64,000 nt of DNA from Anoxybacterium sp963668245 (GTDB lineage Bacteria > Bacillota > Clostridia > Peptostreptococcales > Anaerovoracaceae), in contig OY764195.2 in NCBI GenBank assembly GCA_963668245.2, forward strand, positions 434,001-498,000. The letters run 5' to 3'. How positions within the stretch are numbered: the stretch's first letter is position 1; each line of letters starts with the position of its first letter. Position numbers and translations under genes: made by a program. The notes under the pieces were generated by a model. It had not been told where the DNA came from and ran no database searches. It saw only the letters and a list, made by a program, of their open reading frames with translations. Shown piece after piece: positions 1-7,879 of this stretch.

Positions 1-243
1 CCATTAAATAATTAATTTTCTTTCCCTTGATAGTGTCATATACAATGTTTATTGGTTCGTCAGGTCTTCCATTCATTTCAATATATTCTTCTTGGGAAAC
101 ATGTCTTAAATCTATTGCGGGGTTTAGTTTTTTGTATATATTACTTATCTTACCACCAAGCGTTTGGTTACTAATACTACGAATATATAAGTTAATCTTT
201 TCATTACCTAAAATTCTTTTTCTTCCGATGCATTGGATTAAAG
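1..243 (-). pseudogene. SF2 helicase, C-terminal part (separated by IS66)
   Basis: Reading the minus strand from 235 downward gives an open frame with no stop to the window edge. If the IS66 element and one copy of its 8-bp duplication are removed, this frame joins in phase to the helicase fragment at 2825-3673. The first residues after the junction are QCIGRKRI, which fits helicase motif VI (QxxGRxxR), so the element landed in the arginine-finger motif. About 78 codons are visible here, and the real C-terminus lies outside the window. There is no start codon or ribosome binding site of its own, so it is probably not translated. The in-phase join is directly seen; loss of function is inferred. 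Confidence 0.8.
236..243. repeat. IS66 target-site duplication, left copy
   Basis: GATTAAAG lies immediately outside the left inverted repeat and is repeated exactly at 2825-2832 outside the right one. Eight base pairs is the duplication length known for the IS66 family. The perfect identity indicates a fairly recent single insertion. Confidence 0.93.
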
Positions 244-265
244 GTAAACGGTAAACCAGCTGTAC
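244..265 (+). repeat. IS66 terminal inverted repeat, left
   Basis: It starts GTAAACGGTAAACCAGC and matches the reverse complement of 2803-2824 at 21 of 22 positions; the only difference is T against C at 261. Confidence 0.92.
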
Positions 266-276
266 TAGTTAAAAAT

Positions 277-313
277 AGAGCCGCCATTCACCAGAAGTGA
301 ATTGAGCGGCTCT
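277..313 (-). terminator. Stem-loop after tnpC
   Basis: AGAGCCGC at 277-284 pairs with GCGGCTCT at 306-313, with an inner ATTCAC/GTGAAT pairing. It sits just downstream of the tnpC stop, inside the IS end, followed in the minus direction by ATTTTTAACTAG. It probably ends transposase transcription or blocks read-through. Confidence 0.6.
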
Positions 314-326
314 TAGTATCAGCAAT

Positions 327-1919
327 TTAATTCTTACGACAAGTTTCTGGCAAGGAATTAGACCAAGGAAGAAGGTCATCTATGAAATCAAGATTTCCAC
401 CATCCATATGTTTTGGGATTTCAGAAAGGACATGTTTGAAGTAGTCATACGGTTTTAAATTATTGGCTTTGGCAGATTCAGCTATGCTATACGCAATTGC
501 ACTGGATTCTGCCCCGTTGATTGTGTCTATCAAATGCCAGTTATTCTTGCCTACACAAAAACTTCTAATTGCTATTTCAGCTATATTGTTATCAAGGGGT
601 ACATCAGGATTTGAGAGAAAAACCTTGAGATAGTTCTCCTGGTTTATGCAATAGGTGAATCCTTTTCCCGTTTCTGAATTCTTTGGTACATTTCCCCCAT
701 TTGATTTTACCCATGAAAAGAAAGCATCTACAAGAGGCGTTACAAGGAGCTGACGCTTCTTTAAACGTTCTTCTTTAGATAAATCTGCCAATTGATTGTC
801 GGCGTGGTAAATTTGAGCGATTTGTTCAAGTGCAATCTCTGCAAGGGTTCCTTTTGATGTTTTCTTTCCAAGGGATTTACAGACATTTGCAAACCGCCTG
901 CGAGCATGAGCCCAACACCCAGCTACGGTGAGCTCATCAGGTCTCTCTTTTTCTAGCTTATGGTAGACTTGATATCCGTCGCAAACAACTACACCTTTGT
1001 ATCCAACCAGAAATTCTCTTGGATGGTCAGCCTTTCGCGTCTTCTGATAATCGTAAAGTATAGCTGGAGGAACATCACTATGCTCCCCAGTTCGATAAAC
1101 CCACATGTAACTATTGGCCTTCGTATCACGGCCATCCTTTGCTACTCGTACAGGTGTTTCATCTGCGTGCAGAACGTGGCTCTTGTAGATTTCTTTATGG
1201 ATGCGATCGTAAAGAAGGGAAAGATATCGTTCGCTTGATCGGATAACCCAATTAGCCATGACCTGCCTTGATATATTCACATCATTTCGTTTAAATTCCT
1301 GCTCTAATCGATAAAGAGGAATAGAATTGACATATTTCGCATTTAACATTGCTGCTACCAAGGAGGGGGTAGCAATACTGTTATTTAGTAATTCTAATGG
1401 ATGCTCAGCCTTTACAATCTTTTGATTTTTGTTTCCACAGTACACTGCAATATGGTGTTCCACTACTTCAAATGTGGCTGGATGAAATTCCAACTTTTTA
1501 TATACTTCATCTGGAAGATTCCGATAATCACCATCAAATAGTTCCTGAAGTTTTTCTAAAGAAAGAGCATGGGTTTCAATCCTCACTGGAAAACCTGATA
1601 GATCCTCATTTCTCTTGCCCTTTTTCTTTGCACTGCGCTTATGCTCAGGAATAACCTGTTCTATTACAGGCTCAACAATCTCATCTGCATCTTGAACAGT
1701 TACCTCAGCCTCATTGAAGCAAAAAACAAGCTGATTCTGCAATAGGGATTTTTCGGAAGCATTTCCGAAACGAGCCTGATTTGAGATGCGAATTTGTTCC
1801 AGTAAAAGGTCCAGTTTCTTGTTCATCTCCATCAGGGACTCCTGTTGTTGCAGAATCATAGTAACTAAAATATCTTTATCAAATGTATGTAATTGTTCTT
1901 TTGTAAATCTATTTTCCAT
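327..1919 (-). CDS. tnpC: IS66 family transposase TnpC
   Basis: This is the 530-residue DDE transposase of the IS66 element. It has an N-terminal leucine-zipper-like stretch (about 15-45), a low-complexity linker, the small domain around EVVEHHIAVYCGNK (151-164), and the catalytic core. Candidate catalytic residues are D253 (HADETP), D314 (VVCDGYQ) and E448 (NNIAEIAIRSF), followed by the family's C-terminal domain. The length is normal for TnpC and no frameshift is seen. It starts 52 bases after tnpB ends, consistent with one transcript. It catalyses transposition of the element together with the accessory proteins TnpA and TnpB. Confidence 0.95.
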   Translation of the reverse strand: MENRFTKEQLHTFDKDILVTMILQQQESLMEMNKKLDLLLEQIRISNQARFGNASEKSLLQNQLVFCFNEAEVTVQDADEIVEPVIEQVIPEHKRSAKKKGKRNEDLSGFPVRIETHALSLEKLQELFDGDYRNLPDEVYKKLEFHPATFEVVEHHIAVYCGNKNQKIVKAEHPLELLNNSIATPSLVAAMLNAKYVNSIPLYRLEQEFKRNDVNISRQVMANWVIRSSERYLSLLYDRIHKEIYKSHVLHADETPVRVAKDGRDTKANSYMWVYRTGEHSDVPPAILYDYQKTRKADHPREFLVGYKGVVVCDGYQVYHKLEKERPDELTVAGCWAHARRRFANVCKSLGKKTSKGTLAEIALEQIAQIYHADNQLADLSKEERLKKRQLLVTPLVDAFFSWVKSNGGNVPKNSETGKGFTYCINQENYLKVFLSNPDVPLDNNIAEIAIRSFCVGKNNWHLIDTINGAESSAIAYSIAESAKANNLKPYDYFKHVLSEIPKHMDGGNLDFIDDLLPWSNSLPETCRKN

Positions 1920-1971
1920 GACTCTATTATATCATGAAAACCCATTGATTTAAAGCTATTTCTAGCTGTTT

Positions 1972-2358
1972 CTATTCTTTTAGAAGTAGAGGCTTCCTGT
2001 TATGAAGGATATACTGGGGATGTCTTTTGTACTGTGTTTCGAGGTTCAATTGTGAGACCCTCCATAGCCACCGATATTGTTGATGCGTCATTTCCCTAAC
2101 CTCATCTGCTGTGCGTGGCCACTGGAATTTTCCAGACTCCAATCTTTTGTATAGGAGAAGAAATCCATCCCCCTCCCAAAGAAGTCCTTTCATCCTGTCC
2201 TTTTTTCGACCACAGAAAAGAAAAAGCGTATTCATTTGGAAAGGATCAAGTTCAAACTTGTTTTTCACTAGCGTTGCAAGACCATCTATGCCATATCGAA
2301 GATCTGTATATCCACATGCAATGTATACCTGCTCAAATCCAGCTGCGTCATTGAGCAC
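1972..2358 (-). CDS. tnpB: IS66 accessory protein TnpB
   Basis: This 128-residue protein is typical of IS66 ORF2 (Orf34/TnpB). It contains the family hallmarks CGYTDLRYGIDGLA near the N-terminus and LFLFCGRKKDRMKGLLWEGDGF in the middle (48-69), then the RLESGKFQWP block. It uses a GTG start at 2358 with GGAGG nine bases upstream, and overlaps the tnpA 3' end by 11 bases, suggesting translational coupling. It is required for transposition in studied IS66 elements, but its biochemical role is not established. Confidence 0.93.
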   Translation of the reverse strand: MLNDAAGFEQVYIACGYTDLRYGIDGLATLVKNKFELDPFQMNTLFLFCGRKKDRMKGLLWEGDGFLLLYKRLESGKFQWPRTADEVREMTHQQYRWLWRVSQLNLETQYKRHPQYILHNRKPLLLKE

Positions 2359-2707
2359 GAAGCAACACCTCCAATGTCAATCTGATTTGTGCCTCATCTG
2401 CTTCATGACCGATTTCCACAATTGCACTAGGAAAAGTAATCTTAATATTGCTTTGTTCTGGAACTACCGAACTAATATCTCGAACAGGATTGGGAACAAG
2501 TGCAAATTGCAAATCTTTTGATGTTTCTACTGGAAGGTTTTCGCAAGCAGCTAGTCGTAGCTTGCGAAGATAGTAGTAATATTGAGCTTCTTGTAAATCA
2601 TTCTGCTTACACCATTGTTTGATACTTAGTCCGCTTTCCTCGCGAGCCTCCACTAATTTCGCCCATTCTTGCATTCGCATTTGATTCTTAACTTTTGTAA
2701 CATTCAT
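2348..2707 (-). CDS. tnpA: IS66 accessory protein TnpA
   Basis: This 119-residue protein is the first gene of the element. Its N-terminal half, with WAKLVEAREESGLSIKQWCK and then QYYYYLRKL, is the helix-turn-helix-like region common to IS66 TnpA proteins; the C-terminal half is divergent, as usual. It probably binds DNA at the element ends. It overlaps tnpB by 11 bases. The ATG at 2707 follows a GGAGGCAGTATC spacing in the minus direction, a good ribosome binding site. Confidence 0.88.
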   Translation of the reverse strand: MNVTKVKNQMRMQEWAKLVEAREESGLSIKQWCKQNDLQEAQYYYYLRKLRLAACENLPVETSKDLQFALVPNPVRDISSVVPEQSNIKITFPSAIVEIGHEADEAQIRLTLEVLLRAQ

Positions 2708-2802
2708 GATACTGCCTCCAACATATATTCCTACTCGAAAAAATATTACAAGTTTTTCAAGTCCTTTGGATTAGTATCTCATATTTTAAGTTCTAGTTCC
2801 AT

Positions 2803-2824
2803 GTACGGCTGGTTTACCGTTTAC
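2803..2824 (-). repeat. IS66 terminal inverted repeat, right
   Basis: On the minus strand it begins GTAAACGGTAAACCAGC and matches the left terminus at 244-265 at 21 of 22 positions. Confidence 0.92.
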
Positions 2825-2832
2825 GATTAAAG
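2825..2832. repeat. IS66 target-site duplication, right copy
   Basis: GATTAAAG is identical to 236-243. It encodes the last two native codons of the helicase fragment before the IS. Confidence 0.93.
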
Positions 2833-3704
2833 TATTAATATCACCTATTTCTACAAATATATTTTTAACATCTTTATCTATGATAGACACCCCTGCATCC
2901 ATACAGCTTGTTGTAATTAAGATTTTTTCCTCAAAGCGCTTGTTTTCAAGCATTCTTTGTATAGTTTCTTTTTCTACGTGTTTATATAATTTATTAGATT
3001 TGCTGCAGTTAAATATTGCATATTCATTATACTTATTATATAATTCAAATCCTTTAGTCGCTGATTGTATAAAGAAAATAGCTTTTTCACCATTTGAAAT
3101 AACCTTTTGTATGTATGTTTCCAACGTGTTGTCCATTTTCCAAAAAGTCAAGCTTTCAATAAAACCGTAATTCGCCTCCAAATTGTAATCTAACACATCT
3201 AAATTTAATTCATCTAATAAATAACACATCATTTCATTTCCTGTTGCAGATGACATAATTATAGTTTTACCAACTTTTAGCTGTTCCAAAATACTAAAAA
3301 GTGACAAATCTGTAGTATGATTAAAAGTAGCATCCGTAAGAAAATAATGCATTTCATCACAAACAATATAATCGTAAGGTTCGAAATCGTAGTTTCTTTT
3401 AAGATATGATTTATTTTGTGACTGTATCTTTTGATACGTTTCAATTGTTATTATATGTTCCTTACCTTTTATATCAATTTTAAATTGTTCTTTACAGTTT
3501 ATCCTATGAACCAAAAACAATATCTTTTGCCCATGTTTTACTGCATAATTGTATAGTTCATTTTTGATAAACTGCGACTTTCCACTACCCATTGGAGCGT
3601 TAATGGTAATCAATTTGTTCTGCCAATCACTAATATGCGAATAATCTGGAAAACCTTCTATAAATTTAGACATTACTTTTATTCCTTTCTATCTTATAAT
3701 AATG

Positions 3705-3734
3705 CAAGCAGGTAAAAATAAATTTACCTGCTTG
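3705..3734. repeat. Inverted repeat between nuclease-like gene and helicase
   Basis: A perfect 12-bp arm, CAAGCAGGTAAA, with its reverse complement and a 6-base loop lies between the two minus-strand genes. The T-run (TAATTTTTT) follows it on the plus side only, so it is a poor terminator for the flanking minus-strand genes. It may be an attenuator or a protein-binding site. Confidence 0.5.
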
Positions 3735-3749
3735 TAATTTTTTAGGGAT

Positions 3750-4400
3750 TCAATCTATTTGGATAAAGTGTAAATTATTCATTATCCAATTCATTCTTGA
3801 ATCATTCGGGTTATAATTGTCTTCAAGCCACAAGGATAACAATGGATTAACTGTTTTATACTCTAAAATTCCTTCTTGATGTAATAATTGATGTTTTATT
3901 AAATAATATGTTGCCAATTTATTATCACCTTTATTTATCGAATCCTTTATTATAGTTACCTTTTGGGGGTTATCCTTGTTAGCAGAAATATACTCTTTTG
4001 CTGCAGAAAAGTTGATTATAAATTTTTTAAATTTTGCCATATCATAATAAACTATTTTTTTATATTCCCCATTTTGTAACCAACCAGGCCTAACATTATA
4101 CGCAATGGCATTCTTGTTATACTGTGTAATCTTAATATCTTCATTTACCGGTTTCTTAAACGAATGTTCAAATAAAATATTTCCTGTATTTGAAATTAAA
4201 TAATCGCCTTTGACTTCTATTATTAAATCTTGCTTTATTTTATAGTTTTGTAAAATCAAAATATCTCCCAAATGATAGTATTTAGGTGTTTTATTTACCA
4301 TCTGAAAATTCAAGCCCGCTAATTCTGATTCTATTCTAAGCAAATTTTCTGCATCTTCGCCTAATTTTTGTTGTTTCTTAAAGTTGTTTTTGTCAAACAT
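3750..4400 (-). CDS. Unrecognised protein with PD-(D/E)XK nuclease-like motif
   Basis: I do not recognise the family. The preferred start is ATG at 4400, preceded by GAAAGG six bases upstream; an in-frame ATG at 4418 lacks a well-spaced site. The product is 216 residues. Near the N-terminus it shows GEDAE (14-18), then HLGDI with D46, a beta-strand-like LIIEVKGD with E62 and K64, which is the arrangement of PD-(D/E)XK nucleases. The rest is lysine-, asparagine- and tyrosine-rich and gives no further clue. It lies 76 bases upstream of the helicase gene in the same direction, inside the AT-rich integrated element, so a DNA-processing or defence role with the helicase is possible but unproven. 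Confidence 0.55.
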   Translation of the reverse strand: MFDKNNFKKQQKLGEDAENLLRIESELAGLNFQMVNKTPKYYHLGDILILQNYKIKQDLIIEVKGDYLISNTGNILFEHSFKKPVNEDIKITQYNKNAIAYNVRPGWLQNGEYKKIVYYDMAKFKKFIINFSAAKEYISANKDNPQKVTIIKDSINKGDNKLATYYLIKHQLLHQEGILEYKTVNPLLSLWLEDNYNPNDSRMNWIMNNLHFIQID

Positions 4401-5196
4401 AAATAACCTTTCTTCCATCTTTCTGATGGAATTTATATTTTTGTTTTACTTATATTTACATATAGTTAGAATAAAAAAAGAACATCCAATTAATATAACT
4501 GTTTGTTCCAAAACTATAACGAATTATTAGCCACAATTTTATGGCTATTTGAATAACAAATTTTTTAGCTGGAATTCATGATTTTCACAACCTTTCTTTC
4601 AGCTTGTTGCATTATTTACAACATTCAGAAATAACGTATATATAAGAATAAGAATTTGCGCGCTAATTCTTATATCTAACTTAAAGTTAAATCAAAGTAA
4701 TCATAAGCATAATTACTAAATAGCAATTTATGAAAATGATATATATAATTCAAAATTATTATATTTTACTTTGAAATTTGGCTTAATAAGATAAAATATT
4801 TATTATGACTGGTAAGATATGCAGATAGAAATTAGTATTTTATCAATTCACAACTAAATACCAAGTTTATATAATGGCTTTTTCTATACTTTTTAAAGTA
4901 TTATTTTATTTTTGATTATCCTCTTTTGGGTGAATTCGCCTTAATTTATCGTGTTTTTTTGGGGTTTTTTATTTGATTTATATCTTATTTTATCATAATT
5001 TCCTTAATATGTCAAGTTTTTTGCAAGTTTTGTGTTATTTTGGTTAAATTTGACAAATTAATTGTTTTGTTATAAAATATCTACTTTTCTGATTATAAAA
5101 CGAACATTTTTACATTTTTTTCCTTTTGTCGCTCCAATTTTGCCCTCCATACATTTTTTTATTTTACTAATATAAAAATGCTCGCATACTTTTCTT
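4401..5196. other. Gene-poor AT-rich stretch of the mobile element
   Basis: About 800 bases lie between the nuclease-like gene and the integrase, with no credible gene on either strand. The region is extremely AT-rich, with many T-runs. It holds one clear inverted repeat (4648-4673). The promoter of the nuclease-like gene should be near 4420-4500, but I cannot fix it. Phage and integrative elements often keep attachment, excision or transfer sequences in such gaps; nothing here proves that. Confidence 0.5.
4648..4673. repeat. Inverted repeat with GCGCGC loop
   Basis: ATAAGAATT (4648-4656) and AATTCTTAT (4665-4673) form a perfect 9-bp inverted repeat around TGCGCGCT. The GC-only core is conspicuous in a nearly all-AT surrounding. 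It could be a protein-binding or nick-region site; this is unproven. Confidence 0.5.
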
Positions 5197-6147
5197 TTAT
5201 TTAAAGTAACTTTTCTTTTTATTTATTGCTGGAGCTATTCCATCAATAACATCAACTAAGTCTACTGTTCTCGCATTATAGTATCTGTTCAATTGATGCA
5301 TAGTGCTATGCCCCGTTATCCTTTGCAGTATCAAAGGGCTGACGTTCTGGTTGACTGCATTTGTAATAAATGTATGTCTAAACAAATGCAAACTGGTTTT
5401 ATATGCACCCCTTTCACGGCAATAGCGTTTTACGCTTTCCTGCAAAGAAGACATTGCTAATATATCATTATATATTGTAGGGAACAGATAATCCTCTTCA
5501 TCACCTCCTCTAATTTCGATATAAGACAGCAATATATCATAAAAACTCTTGCTGATTGGAACTCTTCTCGGTTTCTTATTCTTGGTTTCATTCACAGTAA
5601 TAGCTCTATTAAGCATATCAACATTCTTATTCTTTAATTCCCTCAGTTCTCTCGCTCTTATACCTGTGCTGGCAAGCATCCATATAATTGTGTTAGTTCT
5701 TATTGTTATGAAGTCCTTCTTACTTGGAGCCTCCAAGAGTGTTTTTATCTCTTCCTCTGAATAGATTTCCTTAAAAGTCTCCTGCCCTTTTACTAATGGC
5801 ATTGGGAACTGATTGAGAATGTACCTTTTTTTCACTCCATACTTAATTAATGGACTTATATTTTGGATATATGAGTTTAATGTAACTGGATTTGATATTT
5901 CTTTTTTATTCTTCATATATAGAATATATTCCTCCATTAAATCTAACTCTATGTCTTTGCACATTAGTCCTTCTCCTGCAAATTCAAGGAAGTAGCTGAT
6001 TTGATAGCGATAACTCTTAATTGTCCATTCAGATAATCCTCGTATCTCGGAATACCTTAAAAATTCCTCGCCTAATTCCCTAAAACTCTTGTTTTGACTG
6101 GGTTTGCTTGACATAACCCTTTCCGCTTTGATGTCTCCACGTTTCAC
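5197..6147 (-). CDS. int: Tyrosine recombinase / phage-type integrase
   Basis: This site-specific recombinase has an N-terminal SAM-like core-binding domain (about 20-105) and a C-terminal catalytic domain. Using the GTG start at 6147 (316 residues; AAGGAGG ten bases upstream, better than the TTG at 6174), the expected catalytic residues are R164 (TGIRAREL), a lysine near K191, H254 and R257 (HLFRHTF), H280 (TGHST) and the nucleophile Y289. It lies directly downstream of guaA, transcribed in the same direction, which is the usual position for integrases using the guaA 3' end as attachment site. It presumably integrates and excises the element extending left of the window. Confidence 0.92.
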   Translation of the reverse strand: MKRGDIKAERVMSSKPSQNKSFRELGEEFLRYSEIRGLSEWTIKSYRYQISYFLEFAGEGLMCKDIELDLMEEYILYMKNKKEISNPVTLNSYIQNISPLIKYGVKKRYILNQFPMPLVKGQETFKEIYSEEEIKTLLEAPSKKDFITIRTNTIIWMLASTGIRARELRELKNKNVDMLNRAITVNETKNKKPRRVPISKSFYDILLSYIEIRGGDEEDYLFPTIYNDILAMSSLQESVKRYCRERGAYKTSLHLFRHTFITNAVNQNVSPLILQRITGHSTMHQLNRYYNARTVDLVDVIDGIAPAINKKKSYFK

Positions 6148-6180
6148 CTCGTACACGCCTCCTTTTTGGCACAAAAAATA

Positions 6181-6232
6181 ATAAAAAACCGCCTATGATG
6201 TTACAAAAATACTCGCAATATCATAAACGGTT
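6181..6232 (-). terminator. Intrinsic terminator downstream of guaA
   Basis: AACCGCCTATGATGTT (6187-6202) pairs with AATATCATAAACGGTT (6217-6232) with a few G-U or mismatched positions. On the minus strand it is followed by TTTTTTAT. It ends the guaBA transcript before the integrase gene. Confidence 0.75.
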
Positions 6233-6279
6233 CATTTGAAAATCTATTTGGTTAAAACGTTGAAATTCAAGCTTTTAGG

Positions 6280-7845
6280 CTATTCCCATTCGATGGTTGA
6301 CGGTGGCTTGGAGGTAATATCATAAACAATCCTGTTTACACCCTTCACCTCATTCACAATCCGGTTGCTGATCTTCTCCAGCACATCATACGGAATTCTA
6401 GCCCAGTCGGAGGTCATGCCGTCTACGCTGGTTACGGCACGAATACCTACAGTATAGTCATACGTTCTGAAGTCGCCCATAACGCCTACGCTTCGGATAT
6501 TTGGAAGTACGGTGAAGTACTGCCAGATTTCTCGTTCCAGTCCTGCTTTTCTCACTTCGTCACGAAGGATAGCATCGGACTCACGGATAATCAAAAGTTT
6601 TTCTTCGGTGATTTCTCCCAGGCAACGGATGGCAAGTCCTGGACCAGGGAATGGCTGCCGCCATACAAGTTCCGGCGCGATTCCAATTTCCTCTCCTACT
6701 TTTCTTACTTCATCTTTGAAGAGAAGTCTGAGAGGTTCTAAAAGTTCCATCTGCATATCGTCTGGGAGTCCACCTACGTTGTGGTGGCTCTTGATGACTG
6801 CAGCTTCGCCGCTTCCGCTTTCTACTACGTCTGGATAAATGGTTCCTTGTAATAAGAAGTCAATACCGCCTTCTTGCGCGAAGAGCGCTTTGGATTCTTC
6901 TTCAAAGACTCTGATAAACTCTGCGCCGATGATTTTTCGCTTTGTCTCAGGGTCGGATACCCCTTCCAGCTTTGCCATGAAGCGTTCTTTCGCATTGACA
7001 CGCTTGATTTTCATATGGAACTGCTCACCGTATACTTGCATAACCTGATCCCCTTCGTCCTTACGAAGAAGTCCATGATCTACAAAAATACAGGTTAGGT
7101 TATCACCAATAGCTTGGTGCACCAGTACGGCAGCAACAGATGAATCTACGCCACCAGAAAGGGCACATAGCACTTTTTTATCTCCAACGATTTCTTTTAT
7201 TTCTTCAATTTTTGTCTTCGCAAAGTTCGCCATGGTCCAACTTTGGTCACATCCGCAAACTTCATAAAGGAAGTTTTTCAGTAAATCCTGTCCAAATGGT
7301 GTATGATGAACTTCTGGATGGAATTGTACTGCGTATAATTTCTTAGCCACGTTTTCCATGGACGCGGTTGGGCAATTGTCGGTATACGATGAAACTTCAA
7401 AGCCCTCTGGTACTTGCTTAATATAGTCAGTATGGCTCATCCAACAAAGATTATTGTCTTTGATGCCTTTGTAAAGAAGACTACTATCGCTTCTATGTTT
7501 TTCATTTTGTCCTTGGTAAACAGTTACTCTCCCATATTCTTTAAAATCTGGGCTGACTACTTCTCCACCCAATACATGAGCCATCAACTGAGCGCCATAG
7601 CAAATCCCCAGAACAGGTATCCCCATCTCAAAAAGTTCTTTTGGAAGGGTTGGTGCCCCTTCTTCATAAACGCTGCTTGGTCCACCAGTGAAAATAATCC
7701 CCATTGGATTGATTTCTTTGACTCGATCCACGCATTTTGAATGGGGAACGATCTCACAATACACATTGGCTTCTCTGACTCTTCTTGCAATCAGCTGATT
7801 ATACTGACCTCCAAAGTCGACCACTAAAACTCCATTAAAGTCCAT
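6280..7845 (-). CDS. guaA: GMP synthase (glutamine-hydrolysing)
   Basis: It converts XMP to GMP using ATP and glutamine, the last step of guanine nucleotide synthesis. The 521-residue protein is full length. The class I glutamine amidotransferase domain (1-200) has oxyanion loop GGPSSVY, nucleophile C82 (GICYGAQ), and H176/E178 (HPEV). The ATP-pyrophosphatase domain carries the P-loop SGGVDSS (230-236), and the C-terminal dimerisation domain ends in the conserved TIEWE. The start has GAGGAAACAAGA immediately upstream. It follows guaB by 34 bases in an apparent operon. Its 3' end, next to an integrase gene, is probably the attachment site of the island on its left. Confidence 0.98.
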   Translation of the reverse strand: MDFNGVLVVDFGGQYNQLIARRVREANVYCEIVPHSKCVDRVKEINPMGIIFTGGPSSVYEEGAPTLPKELFEMGIPVLGICYGAQLMAHVLGGEVVSPDFKEYGRVTVYQGQNEKHRSDSSLLYKGIKDNNLCWMSHTDYIKQVPEGFEVSSYTDNCPTASMENVAKKLYAVQFHPEVHHTPFGQDLLKNFLYEVCGCDQSWTMANFAKTKIEEIKEIVGDKKVLCALSGGVDSSVAAVLVHQAIGDNLTCIFVDHGLLRKDEGDQVMQVYGEQFHMKIKRVNAKERFMAKLEGVSDPETKRKIIGAEFIRVFEEESKALFAQEGGIDFLLQGTIYPDVVESGSGEAAVIKSHHNVGGLPDDMQMELLEPLRLLFKDEVRKVGEEIGIAPELVWRQPFPGPGLAIRCLGEITEEKLLIIRESDAILRDEVRKAGLEREIWQYFTVLPNIRSVGVMGDFRTYDYTVGIRAVTSVDGMTSDWARIPYDVLEKISNRIVNEVKGVNRIVYDITSKPPSTIEWE

Positions 7846-7879
7846 TCTTGTTTCCTCTCAATATATTTTGAATTTACGA

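Larger units (their letters stand above)
244..2824 (-). mobile_element. Complete IS66-family insertion sequence
   Basis: The 2581-bp element is bounded by 22-bp terminal inverted repeats beginning GTAA, as usual for IS66, and by identical 8-bp direct repeats (GATTAAAG). It carries the classic three genes tnpA, tnpB and tnpC in the same direction, all without visible frameshift, so it may be active. It interrupts an SF2 helicase gene transcribed in the same direction. The tnpA promoter side is the right end. Boundaries were read directly from the repeats. Confidence 0.95.
2786..3673 (-). pseudogene. SF2 DEAD/DEAH-type helicase, N-terminal part interrupted by IS66
   Basis: The open frame has 295 codons, but only the first 283 are native; the last 12 (VNGKPAVHGTRT) are read from the IS66 end. 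It carries Walker A APMGSGKS (26-33), a DExH-like box DEMH (106-109), motif III SAT (142-144), and the start of the second RecA domain, with a plausible motif V near TTSCMDAGVSI. The frame resumes in phase at 235 beyond the IS, where motif VI appears. It is therefore a superfamily 2 helicase/translocase of the kind found on phages and integrative elements. The truncated product would lack motif VI and should be inactive. The specific role of the intact protein is unknown. Confidence 0.8.
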
